From NCBI RefSeq assembly GCF_036884255.1, contig NZ_CP145605.1, positions 6,075,001-6,139,000 of the forward strand: DNA of 64,000 nucleotides, written 5' to 3'. The notes below the pieces were generated by a model. The model was not told the origin of the DNA, did no database searches, and saw only the letters and a list, made by a program, of their open reading frames with translations. Below, piece after piece: positions 24,248 to 32,493 of the stretch; positions within the stretch are counted from its first letter, which is position 1; every line of letters starts with the position of its first letter. This DNA comes from Paenibacillus tundrae. GTDB taxonomy: Bacteria > Bacillota > Bacilli > Paenibacillales > Paenibacillaceae. The position numbers and the translations under genes are program-made.

Positions 24248-25177
24248 ATGAAATGCCCAGTATGTAATCATGAAAATGAAAATGCTAGCTTTTGCGAGAG
24301 GTGCGGATCGAACCTGACCGAGGTTGCTTCGACTTCTTCCCCTGCTAGCTCTGCACCGAGTCAAGAATCTGCTGCTGCATCGGAGTCCGAATATACGCAT
24401 TGGTCGAGTAAACAAGACTCTCCTAATCATGCACCTCAGGATTCCAGCTCGAACACATCAGCACCCATTCCAATTCGGCAACCGCAAGAACAGGCGCAGG
24501 CTACCGAAAATCAGGCGTCTGGTGATCAACAGAACAATCAATGGAACAATATGATGCAAAATGAGAAAGTTCAGCAAGCCAAAGAAGTAAGTAAACAATA
24601 TGCATCTTATTTCCTTAGCGTTCTTGTCCGTCCTTACCAAGCTATGAAAACCGTTGGTGAACAGCATTCGTTAAATGGATGGTTAACCATGGCTTTAATT
24701 GCAGTTTTATCTTCTACATACTTCTTGATTTCTTTTAGCTCTATGGATATTCCAGGCATATTCGTAAGTGGATTCGTAAGACCACTATTGCTTACAGCCA
24801 TCATGCTAATTATTGCGGTAGCTTTAATGTATATCATTTTGAAAGTAGAGAAACTTACGTTCCATCCCAAAATTCTAGTAGCCCAGTACGGAGCATTATT
24901 GGTTCCTGCGGTGGCTGCGCTCGTTCTGGCGAACGTATTTACGATTATCTCTCTCTCCTTCTCGATGTATTTTGTCGCGATTGCTTATATTATTGTGCTC
25001 GTAGGCATGAATGCAGTTGTGTTCCAATATCCATTGAACCGTTCCAAAGCCGTGATCGACAGTATTTATACGGTGCTCATCGCTAACATCGTGCTAGTCT
25101 ACGTCGTATATCGTTTGCTCATCGAGACATTGCTTAGCATCTTGAGCTTGTTCTACTCTTCATTCTGGCGGTTGTAG
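24248..25177 (+). CDS. Zinc-ribbon protein with Yip1-like membrane domain
   Basis: A 309-residue protein. Residues 1-25 form a zinc ribbon (MKCPVCNHENENASFCERCGSNL, two CxxC pairs). Residues about 25-105 are a disordered Ser/Gln/Asn-rich linker. The rest has five hydrophobic segments (from WLTMALIAVLSSTYFLISF to VYRLLIETLLSILSLFY), resembling YIP1/DUF-type membrane proteins. ATG 24248 has GGAGG 8 bases upstream; the ATG at 24233 contains that site itself. Related proteins with zinc ribbons occur in stress and secretion contexts of Firmicutes, but no function is established. A terminator follows. Confidence 0.75.
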   Translation: MKCPVCNHENENASFCERCGSNLTEVASTSSPASSAPSQESAAASESEYTHWSSKQDSPNHAPQDSSSNTSAPIPIRQPQEQAQATENQASGDQQNNQWNNMMQNEKVQQAKEVSKQYASYFLSVLVRPYQAMKTVGEQHSLNGWLTMALIAVLSSTYFLISFSSMDIPGIFVSGFVRPLLLTAIMLIIAVALMYIILKVEKLTFHPKILVAQYGALLVPAVAALVLANVFTIISLSFSMYFVAIAYIIVLVGMNAVVFQYPLNRSKAVIDSIYTVLIANIVLVYVVYRLLIETLLSILSLFYSSFWRL

Positions 25178-25214
25178 TCGTCTCGAGGTAATCGATCATC
25201 AATATGACATTCCG

Positions 25215-25249
25215 AAAGGTTCTCTTGCTTAGGCAATGGGAGCCTTTTT
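25215..25249 (+). terminator. Terminator after the zinc-ribbon gene
   Basis: AAAGGTTCTCTTGC / GCAATGGGAGCCTTT stem followed by T's, 38 bp after the stop. Confidence 0.8.
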
Positions 25250-25347
25250 GTTATAACTATAGAGCAACTATAGTGTGGAACAGAGCCTATGTTAAACTTG
25301 AAACTTGATTTCAATTTGAAAAAAATGTCGTGTATCTCGCACAAAGA

Positions 25348-25387
25348 TTGCACGATCCACATGCTTACACTATAATGTGTAGTGTAA
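25348..25387 (+). promoter_or_regulatory. SigA promoter with palindrome over the -10 box
   Basis: TTGCAC (25348-25353), 17 bp, TATAAT (25371-25376). A perfect inverted repeat, TTACACTA-7 nt-TAGTGTAA, at 25365-25387 covers the -10 element. This is the likely promoter of the DUF3105 gene, with a roughly 190-nt leader, and the palindrome is the likely operator of an unknown repressor. Confidence 0.7.
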
Positions 25388-25511
25388 ATTAGATATGGTT
25401 TTATTTACGTATTGGATATCTAAGGAAGATACCCATTCGTCTTTCGTTTTCTCATCTAATCTGCGGTACATCCTAGTGTACTGATCGGAAATAGAGTGTG
25501 TAACGCCATTA

Positions 25512-25530
25512 ACACTACATAATGTAGTGT
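25512..25530 (+). promoter_or_regulatory. Second palindromic operator upstream of the DUF3105 gene
   Basis: ACACTACAT-A-ATGTAGTGT is a perfect 9-1-9 palindrome 45 bp before the start codon. It shares the ACACTA/TAGTGT half-sites with the promoter palindrome, so the same dimeric regulator could bind both. The half-site resembles BlaI/CopY-type boxes (TACA..TGTA) but the spacing differs by one base. Confidence 0.55.
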
Positions 25531-25574
25531 GATGAGTGATGATTTTATTTTAACGAAGAAAGAAGAGGATATTT

Positions 25575-26318
25575 ATGGATCCACATATGGATCACATGCA
25601 GATGAATCACGAGGCGGGCACATCCTATCTGTGGCTCATCATCGGTGCAGTCATTCTGTTGTTGTCTATCATCGCCTACGTCTGGGCTTCACGCACGCAA
25701 GGCTCAATTGTTGCCCATATGAAGAAGGATGAAAGAGCCATCGTGAAAAAGAAAAGTCGAGTTATCCGAACCACAGCACACGCTATGCTCGGAGTATCCA
25801 TCGTTGTGATCGCTCTCTACTTCATGCAGGGCGCATTCACCAAATACAATATTGCTGATCTGAACGCCAATGCCACCATTGATGTGACGGACGACCCGTA
25901 TTATGGAGCTAGCCATACAGAAGAACCAATTAACTATGAGATGACCATTCCCACCTCAGGGCCACATAATCCACATGATATCAAGTTTGGGTTCTATACC
26001 GACTTCCCTGGCTATCCCTATCTGGTACACAATCTGGAGCATGGGGATATCATTATTTATTATCGTGAAGATGCGACTGATCAGCTCAAAGATCACCTGA
26101 AATACCTAACCAAGTTCCGTGAAGCAGGCGCAGGGATCCTTGCCGTTCCTAACAAGGACATTCCCGAAGGTAGCGAGGTCGTTGTGACTGCCTGGACGAA
26201 GACGATGAAACTCGCCACGTTTAACGATGCGAAGGTAGGTGCTTTTATTCAAAAGTACATTAATCAAGGGCCAGAGAAGATCCCAGCTTCAATTCGCCAA
26301 GGCGGGGGAACGATGTAA
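25575..26318 (+). CDS. DUF3105 membrane-anchored protein with Met/His-rich N terminus
   Basis: A 247-residue protein. Residues 1-16 are Met/His-rich (MDPHMDHMQMNHE), followed by two membrane helices (about 17-37 and 60-80) with a basic loop between, and then a DUF3105 domain from about residue 100: EEPINYEMTIPTSGPHNPHDIKFGFY, YLVHNLEHGDIIIYYRE. The family's conserved HNLEHG motif is intact. The Met/His run could bind copper or another soft metal; this is inference. Expression is probably tightly regulated, since two perfect palindromes lie over and below its promoter. Start supported by AAGAGGATATTT. A hairpin terminator follows. Confidence 0.8.
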   Translation: MDPHMDHMQMNHEAGTSYLWLIIGAVILLLSIIAYVWASRTQGSIVAHMKKDERAIVKKKSRVIRTTAHAMLGVSIVVIALYFMQGAFTKYNIADLNANATIDVTDDPYYGASHTEEPINYEMTIPTSGPHNPHDIKFGFYTDFPGYPYLVHNLEHGDIIIYYREDATDQLKDHLKYLTKFREAGAGILAVPNKDIPEGSEVVVTAWTKTMKLATFNDAKVGAFIQKYINQGPEKIPASIRQGGGTM

Positions 26319-26350
26319 CATAATATAGCTTCAATCTAATCAGAGTAAAC

Positions 26351-26390
26351 AAGCTCCCGGATGAACTGCATTCGGGGGCTAATTCTTTAT
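26351..26390 (+). terminator. Terminator-like hairpin after the DUF3105 gene
   Basis: AGCTCCCGGATG / GCATTCGGGGGCT stem followed by AATTCTTT. The T tract is weak. The remaining sequence to the chemoreceptor start at 26616 shows no gene. Confidence 0.55.
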
Positions 26391-26615
26391 CCCTGAAATG
26401 CCGATATTTGAAGGTGGACGGCTACTTCATGGCACCTACCTTTTTTGAACACGCACATGAAGCCAGCACGTTGAATACAGCAATACACATACATATTCGT
26501 TTTATCCATGTTCAACCCAGCACAATGCACGTCTGACCCATATCTAGAAGGTCGTGTTCAATATCGATCGATAGCTACAACCGTTTACCGCTAAAAAGGG
26601 GGAGTAATACAACTA

Positions 26616-28334
26616 ATGAACAGTTTGTTTATGCGTATCTTTTTGTTTTTTTCATGCCTCATGCTAGCGGCTGGAGCCGTGCTTGGTGTGACGATGTACC
26701 GTTCATCTGCTGAACTTGTTGAACAATCCATGGGAATGCAGGCTCAGGCGGTTGCCGAACGAGCGGCACAATCCATAGACGTGACTCAATATGCACCACT
26801 CAGTACGGGACAGAATGAAACTGCCTATTACGGAACCCTGCGCGAACAGCTTAGCCAGCTGCGTGAAGCCAATGGATTGAAATATCTGTACACTCTTGGT
26901 AAACGAGAAGAGAATGGAACAGCCACGTATTATTACGTGGTCGACGGTGCGGCTGCCGACGTGTCGGAGGATGATTTTTCGCCCTACGGATCAGCAGAGG
27001 ATACTCATTATGAAGGTATGCTTCAGGCTTTTGCTAATAACGAGTCTGTACATGGAGAGCTCACCCAAGACGAGTATGGGGCAACCATTACTGCCTATGT
27101 ACCGATTCACGGTACCAACGGGGAAGTACTCGGCATTGTAGGTGCAGACCTAGACTCCACGGCTGTCTATGAGCTGATGACACGTAATCGCATGACGATG
27201 ATCTGGACAGCACTTGTCATTGTCTTGCTCAGCGTACTACTTGTATATGGATTCGCTCTTTACCTGACACGCCCTCTCGTCAGACTTAAGAAGATCATCG
27301 CCCAAGTAGGAAAAGGCGATCTAACGGTCGATGTAGAGCTAGGACGTAAGGATGAGGTCGGTCAACTTGCTACCGAGTTCAAACATCTCGTCACCGATAC
27401 CCGCAATGTGATGGCTGGTATTCGCCAAAGCTCGGATTCCTTGCTCAAAGCCGCCGAAGGTGTGTCTGTTCACTCTAGAGCAACGGTCGAAGCCAGCCAG
27501 CGGATCGCGAAGCACACAGACCATACGGCTCAGGGAGCCGCTGAACAGGTTGCCCGGGCAGGTGAAGTTACCATTGCCATGGAGGAAATCACACGTAGCA
27601 TGCAGCATATCGCTCACTCCGCGTCGCTCGTTGCGGGTGTATCTCAGGAAACAACCCATAATGCGGTACAAGGGCAAGCAAACATTAACACTGCGATTGA
27701 TCGAATGGACAAAATTCATCAGGCCAATACGCAAATGTCCGTATCCACCTTACAGTTGGAGCAATACTCCAGCAAGATTGAATCTGTAGCTCATCTGATG
27801 AAGGGAATTGCGTCCCAGACCAGTTTGCTTGCCCTCAATGCCAGCATTGAAGCTGCTCGTGCCGGGGAACAAGGCAATGGATTCGCCGTGGTGGCTTCCG
27901 AAGTGCGTAAGCTCGCCACCGAATCTGAACAGTCTTCCCTGCATGTGTCAGAGCTAATTGCTGAAATTACGCGCCAAACTCAAGTCTTATCTGACCATAT
28001 GAGCGCAAGTACAACCGAAGTCCAGTCAGGACTCGTCGTTGTTCAGGAAGCGGGACGTTCGTTCACCTCAATTCACTCGGGAATTGATACGATCAACGAG
28101 CGTTTACATGAGGTGTCCGCAGCTTCAGAACAGCTATCTGCCAGTGCAGAAGAAATCTCAGCTTCCGTCGAAAATATGGAGCACATCTCGCGTGAATCCT
28201 CATCCAGCATTCAAGAGGTGTCTGCCGCAACTGGCGGCCAATTGCAATCGATGGGTGAGATCAGCGCGTCTGCCGAGAGTCTGCGTGTGTTGTCCAGTGA
28301 ACTGAACGGACTGATTGCCCGCTTTAAAATATAG
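26616..28334 (+). CDS. Methyl-accepting chemotaxis protein
   Basis: A transmembrane chemoreceptor of 572 residues. TM1 is at about 5-25; an extracellular Cache-like ligand domain spans about 28-190 (with GLKYLYTLGKRE and GEVLGIVGADLDSTAVYEL); TM2 is WTALVIVLLSVLLVYGFAL at about 194-215. A HAMP domain follows (LVRLKKIIAQVGKGDLTVDVELGRKDEVGQLATEFK) and then the coiled-coil signalling domain, whose hairpin tip IASQTSLLALNASIEAARAGEQGNGFAVVASEVRKLA is fully conserved. ATG 26616 follows GGGGGAGT. The ligand is unknown; no other chemotaxis gene is nearby. Confidence 0.93.
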   Translation: MNSLFMRIFLFFSCLMLAAGAVLGVTMYRSSAELVEQSMGMQAQAVAERAAQSIDVTQYAPLSTGQNETAYYGTLREQLSQLREANGLKYLYTLGKREENGTATYYYVVDGAAADVSEDDFSPYGSAEDTHYEGMLQAFANNESVHGELTQDEYGATITAYVPIHGTNGEVLGIVGADLDSTAVYELMTRNRMTMIWTALVIVLLSVLLVYGFALYLTRPLVRLKKIIAQVGKGDLTVDVELGRKDEVGQLATEFKHLVTDTRNVMAGIRQSSDSLLKAAEGVSVHSRATVEASQRIAKHTDHTAQGAAEQVARAGEVTIAMEEITRSMQHIAHSASLVAGVSQETTHNAVQGQANINTAIDRMDKIHQANTQMSVSTLQLEQYSSKIESVAHLMKGIASQTSLLALNASIEAARAGEQGNGFAVVASEVRKLATESEQSSLHVSELIAEITRQTQVLSDHMSASTTEVQSGLVVVQEAGRSFTSIHSGIDTINERLHEVSAASEQLSASAEEISASVENMEHISRESSSSIQEVSAATGGQLQSMGEISASAESLRVLSSELNGLIARFKI

Positions 28335-28352
28335 AGCGGGACAACAAGCAAT

Positions 28353-28433
28353 GCATTGGGCGCTGTGCCCCCAATGCGAAATAAGCCGCTCAGCAGAGAA
28401 AGGAATTCCTTCCTCTCTGCTGAGCGGCTTATT
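28353..28433. terminator. Double hairpin terminator between convergent genes
   Basis: A first hairpin, GCATTGGG / CCCAATGC (28353-28377), is followed by a 19-bp perfect stem with arm AATAAGCCGCTCAGCAGAG (28380-28433) flanked by AT-rich sequence on both sides. It serves the chemoreceptor and the converging nucleoside hydrolase gene. Confidence 0.85.
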
Positions 28434-28472
28434 ATATTTATTAGCTGGAGACTAGCCTATCGGCTGCTTGAA

Positions 28473-29426
28473 TTAATAACGCTGCGGAGCAGCTTTTTTG
28501 CCGAGATCCGTCATATACGTAAAGAATGCTTCTGGATCCGTATCGTACACCAATTGTACCGGACGTCCATCTGCCTGTTCTACGGTACGACCTTGGCTTG
28601 GCCCATCCGGGATCACGATGCAATTCACCGTTTTCTTCTTCACGATATCTTCGCGACCTACGGAAGCTGTTGTCAGTACATCCCACAGATAATAAGTGGA
28701 GTTCGTTTCACTATACACGAGTGGAGGACAACCTGCATAACAGTTACCCAAGAAGTCCACACCCTCGAAGCGACGCTCTGCCGCCCAGCGGTTACGAACT
28801 GCTGGAGTGAGAGGCACTTTGTTCGTGCTTTCGAGTGCAACCAGATCAATCTGAATGCCGCTTTCCCATACACGATATGCCGCCTCTGGGTCCCAGAATA
28901 CGTTCCATTCTGCTGTACCGTCATGTTCTGGTTCCTCGACGTTACCCTTTTCAAACGTACCGCCCATCCACACTAGTTTGTCGATTTTCTCTTCGATATC
29001 TGGTGCTTCATCCAGCGCACGTGCAAGATCAGTCAACGGTCCAGTGAACAGAAGCAATGTTTTGCCTTCTGTATTGCGAACCTTCTCAATCAAGTGCTTA
29101 TGTGCAGGAAGAGTGGATAATGGAGCTTCCATTTTGCCAGACTCGTTCAATACTGGAAGTGCATCTACATAGAAGGAGTGCAATCTCCATGCTGCCGGGA
29201 ATGGGTTTTTCCCTCTTGAATTCGACTTGGACACGTCTACGGAATATGTTCCGAAACGGTCGATGATTTTGCGGCTGGCGTCCGTTGCCGGCTCCAGATA
29301 TCCATCTGCCGGAATAACAGATACCCCGGTTACATTCACATTGTCCATCTGCAGAAGCATGAACAGCGATACGAGGTCATCCACACCGCCGTCATGGTTA
29401 AAGTACACATTAAGTTGATTCGTCAT
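28473..29426 (-). CDS. Nucleoside hydrolase-like protein, divergent motif
   Basis: A second nucleoside hydrolase-family protein, about 317 residues. The N-terminal motif reads FNHDGGVDDLVSLFMLLQM, where most members have DxDxGxDD, so the first Asp is Asn while the others remain. LLLFTGPLTDLARAL, LVWMGGTFEKGNV and WNVFWDPEAAYRVWES follow. At the C terminus YLWDVLTTASVG replaces the usual HDPLAVA, losing the acid His. It is therefore a distant subgroup with uncertain substrate, perhaps pyrimidine or non-standard nucleosides. AAGGA lies before ATG 29426; ATG 29438 is also possible. Monocistronic; repeat copy 4 lies upstream. Confidence 0.8.
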   Translation of the reverse strand: MTNQLNVYFNHDGGVDDLVSLFMLLQMDNVNVTGVSVIPADGYLEPATDASRKIIDRFGTYSVDVSKSNSRGKNPFPAAWRLHSFYVDALPVLNESGKMEAPLSTLPAHKHLIEKVRNTEGKTLLLFTGPLTDLARALDEAPDIEEKIDKLVWMGGTFEKGNVEEPEHDGTAEWNVFWDPEAAYRVWESGIQIDLVALESTNKVPLTPAVRNRWAAERRFEGVDFLGNCYAGCPPLVYSETNSTYYLWDVLTTASVGREDIVKKKTVNCIVIPDGPSQGRTVEQADGRPVQLVYDTDPEAFFTYMTDLGKKAAPQRY

Positions 29427-29611
29427 GCTAGCTTTCATCCTTCCCCTGGTTGTCTCATTGATGTTGATTACATTCGGCCCATTCTAGACCAACGTTCACT
29501 CTATTATGTCCCAAAACTTGTGTGTACGTAAACCTTCCTACCTGAAGAGAGCGCTATTCACCCTTAGATCTACCGCATAATTTACAGTTCCACCAGTCCA
29601 TCATAGATTAG

Positions 29612-29843
29612 TTATATATTGAAAAAAAGAATATTTACACGTGCCACTCCGATGACAGAATAACTTTCCGATCGCTGTTTACCCCCAGATTTTTTTGATT
29701 CCCTTTTCCAAAGGGAAAATCCGGGGATAGCGTATGCTTCCGATGTAGCTTTCTTTCAGAAAGCTTTCAGGCGAACGCTACGCTTCTCCATGTTATTTCT
29801 GTCCTCTCCGTTTTCGTGTGAATTTTATTAAATATATTCATAA
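29612..29843. repeat. Palindromic intergenic element, copy 4 (long form)
   Basis: Arms TATTTACACG..CACTCCGATGACAGAATAAC pair with the complement of GTTATTTCTGTCCTCTCCG..CGTGTGAATTTTA. The core has CCCCAGATTTTTTTGATTCCCTT / AAAGGGAAAATCCGGGG and the extra hairpin AGCTTTCTTTCAGAAAGCT. It lies between the second nucleoside hydrolase and MMPL genes, in the same orientation as copy 5 on the other side of the MMPL gene. The rest of 29439-29919 holds only the MMPL terminator. Confidence 0.88.
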
Positions 29844-29850
29844 TAATTTC

Positions 29851-29893
29851 AAAAAAACATGGACAGCGGTTAGATCGTAACCGCCATCCATGC
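29851..29893 (-). terminator. Terminator of the MMPL gene
   Basis: CATGGATGGCGGTTA-cgatc-TAACCGCTGTCCATG on the minus strand followed by T7, 27 bp after the MMPL stop. Confidence 0.9.
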
Positions 29894-29919
29894 TATATAA
29901 CCGAATCATAGGATAGAGA

Positions 29920-32142
29920 TTAAACCTGCTTCTCTTCCTGTTTTTCCGCAATCGGAACATATTTACCTGGCCAGAATGCCCATTTACCTAGCAATGTCGT
30001 AATCGCCGGTACCATGAATGGACGCACCAGGAACGTATCCAGCATAACGCCTACAGCCGTAATAATCCCGAACTGCACTAACACCTGGATCGGCAATGTT
30101 GCCAATACCGCGAACGTTCCTGCCAAGATCAGACCCGCAGAGGTGATAACCGATCCAGTCTCGCCTACACCTTCCTTAATGGCTTGGCGAAGTGGCATCG
30201 TTTTGCGTTTCTGCCAGATGCTTGAGATCATGAAGATGTTGTAGTCTTCACCTAGTGCCACAAGGAACACGAAGGAATACAGCGGAATCGCTCCTTGAAT
30301 GGCATCAGCTCCAAGACCGTAATGGATAATAAGCCACCCCAGTCCCAGTGCTGAGAAGAAGGATAGAACGACAGTTGCAATCAAATATGCCGTTGCGACT
30401 ACAGAACGCAGGTAGAGCAGCAATAACAATGTGATCATGCCGATGACCACTGGAATAATGATCTTAGCATCGCGCTCTCCAGCTACTTCAATGTCATATT
30501 GCTCAGCCGTCTGGCCATCAATCCATACGTGCGTATCGGCATTCGATATTCCCGCATCCGTCAATGCCTGCTCAGCAGTAGCTCGCAAATCAGGAATGTG
30601 CTGCATTGCTTCCATTGAGTACGGATTCAGATTGAACTCTACATCATAGGCTGTAATGTTCGCATTCTCCGCACCCTGCTGTGCATCGCCAACTTTGCTT
30701 ACATAATCGAGTGCTTCAAGTTTGGATTGGAGATCCGTCTCTTGACCCTCAGCATCAATGATAACTTTCACTGGAGCCAATTCCCCTTGGGAGAACTGTT
30801 CTCCAATAACGGTGAAGCCTTCACGAGAAGGAACATCTTCCGGGAAGGAAGATAACAAGTCATATGTGAATTTAATCTGTGTTGAGAACACCGCTAGTCC
30901 ACCTAGGAGTACCAGAGTAACTGCCAGCACTGTCCATGGCTTCGTAACAACTGTACGCCCGATCCAGCTTTCTTTCACTTTGCGTGGAGCTGGAGCTGGT
31001 TTGCCTTTTTTCTTAGCACGTTCTACTTCCATCTCATGTGTACGCGGTACGAACGGGTAGAACGACCCACGACCGAAGATAGCGAGTAAGGCTGGAACCA
31101 GCGTTAGACTTGCAATAAACATGATGAAGATGGACAAACTGAATGGTACGGCAAAACGGTGATATGCCCCATATTCAGCAAGTAACAGTACAAGCAAGGC
31201 CGCAACGACAGTGAAACCACTCATGGCAATGGCACCGGATGAACCCGTGATTGCCTGGAAGAGAGCTTTCTTTTTGTCCGGCTCATGGTAGAGAATTTGA
31301 CGGAATCTAGAGATCATGAACAGGCAGTAATCCGTTCCCGCTCCGAATAAGAGTACCGTCATAATTGAAATGGACTGAGCATCAACGGTGATCCATCCTT
31401 GATCTGCCATGAATCCCAGAATCGGACTCGTCACCATATATGCGAACCCTACTGCGATAATTGGAATAATCGCAAGTACCGGGGAACGATATATCAGTAA
31501 TAACAACACAAGCACGAGTATGACTGTTGCAATGAGCAGCGATACGTCAGCAGAAGAGAATAATCCACTGGCATCAATCGATATACCGACTGGCCCTGTA
31601 ACGCGTGCGCTGAGTGAACTTGTATCATCAACGGCTACTTCAAACGGGTTCACTCCGAAGATTTCTTCCGTTTTCTCCTGCAGTGCATCGATGCCTTTCT
31701 CCAGTTGCTCCGCATCGGCTCCTTCGTTGAAGAAGAGAGGCATAACAAGCGTGCTACCATCTTCGGATAGTTGCCCTTGAATGGCCTGTGGTGGTAACTG
31801 ATACAGCGGTACTACCGCTTGCTGCTCTTCCACAGGGTCTTGATCCAGTCGCTCTGTCAGCGCTTGAATCTGCTTAATATGTTCATCTGTGAGTCCACCA
31901 GCCTGATGCCATACAATTAATGCTGGCAAGCCTTCCCCACCAGGGAATTCTCGCTGAGCTACTACAGCAGCTTGAACAGATGGTTTGGAATCGCTCAGAT
32001 CCTGAGCATTATTCGTTTCCCGATCATTCACAGCCGGCCAAACTAGACCGAGTACTACCGCTATGATGATCCATACCAGAAGTGTTACCCACTTACTTCG
32101 TTTGCCAGCAACCCAGCGGCCGTATCCCGAACCTTCTTGCAT
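29920..32142 (-). CDS. MMPL/RND-family transporter (YdfJ/YdgH-like)
   Basis: A 740-residue inner-membrane RND-type exporter with the usual two halves. Each half has one N-terminal helix (WVTLLVWIIIAVVLGLVW; WTVLAVTLVLLGGLAVF), a large extracytoplasmic loop, and five further helices. The proton-relay-like signatures are seen at FGAGTDYCLFMISRFRQIL and FLVALGEDYNIFMISSIWQKR. It probably exports a lipid, siderophore or drug. It is divergent from a TetR gene with repeat copy 5 between them, so the TetR protein is the likely regulator. Repeat copies 4 and 5 flank this gene. Confidence 0.9.
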   Translation of the reverse strand: MQEGSGYGRWVAGKRSKWVTLLVWIIIAVVLGLVWPAVNDRETNNAQDLSDSKPSVQAAVVAQREFPGGEGLPALIVWHQAGGLTDEHIKQIQALTERLDQDPVEEQQAVVPLYQLPPQAIQGQLSEDGSTLVMPLFFNEGADAEQLEKGIDALQEKTEEIFGVNPFEVAVDDTSSLSARVTGPVGISIDASGLFSSADVSLLIATVILVLVLLLLIYRSPVLAIIPIIAVGFAYMVTSPILGFMADQGWITVDAQSISIMTVLLFGAGTDYCLFMISRFRQILYHEPDKKKALFQAITGSSGAIAMSGFTVVAALLVLLLAEYGAYHRFAVPFSLSIFIMFIASLTLVPALLAIFGRGSFYPFVPRTHEMEVERAKKKGKPAPAPRKVKESWIGRTVVTKPWTVLAVTLVLLGGLAVFSTQIKFTYDLLSSFPEDVPSREGFTVIGEQFSQGELAPVKVIIDAEGQETDLQSKLEALDYVSKVGDAQQGAENANITAYDVEFNLNPYSMEAMQHIPDLRATAEQALTDAGISNADTHVWIDGQTAEQYDIEVAGERDAKIIIPVVIGMITLLLLLYLRSVVATAYLIATVVLSFFSALGLGWLIIHYGLGADAIQGAIPLYSFVFLVALGEDYNIFMISSIWQKRKTMPLRQAIKEGVGETGSVITSAGLILAGTFAVLATLPIQVLVQFGIITAVGVMLDTFLVRPFMVPAITTLLGKWAFWPGKYVPIAEKQEEKQV

Positions 32143-32170
32143 TGTCTTCTCATCTCCCTATCCTGATATA

Positions 32171-32362
32171 TATATAGATTGATCTAAACTATTTACACTA
32201 GCCACTTCGACGACAGAATAATGTTCCGATCGCTGTTATCCCCAGATTTTTTTGATTCCCTTCTCAAAAGGGAAAAAATCCCGTGATAAAGGCGAACACT
32301 TCGCTTCTTCAATTATTTCTGTCCTCTCCGTTCTGGTGTAAATATTAGCTCAATCTATATAG
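32171..32362. repeat. Palindromic intergenic element, copy 5 (short form)
   Basis: The best long arms of the family: TATATAGATTGA.CTAA..TATTTACAC on the left and the complement of GTGTAAATATTAGCTCAATCTATATA on the right, with GACAGAATAA / TTATTTCTGTC inside. The core is the short form and ends AATCCCGTGATAAAGGCGAACACTTCGCTTC. It occupies the divergent MMPL-tetR promoter region, so it could affect either gene. Confidence 0.88.
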
Positions 32363-32493
32363 AACTTATTATAGAAATGAACCGTGGGTCATTGTATAAT
32401 CGAATTAATTATATATACCGGAAGGTTAATTATGCAATACTAAATTTATGAACAATTTTGAACAGTAACAATTTACGTAAAGAGGTATACAAA

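Noticed and set aside
28356..28976. 206-residue plus-strand frame
   Set aside because: It is antisense to the second nucleoside hydrolase and starts inside the double terminator. Composition is not protein-like.
32171..32362. Repeat copies as transposase-borne MITEs
   Set aside because: Ends are not shared among copies, I see no target-site duplications, and no transposase gene is in the window. Kept as a structured repeat family with the mobility question open.
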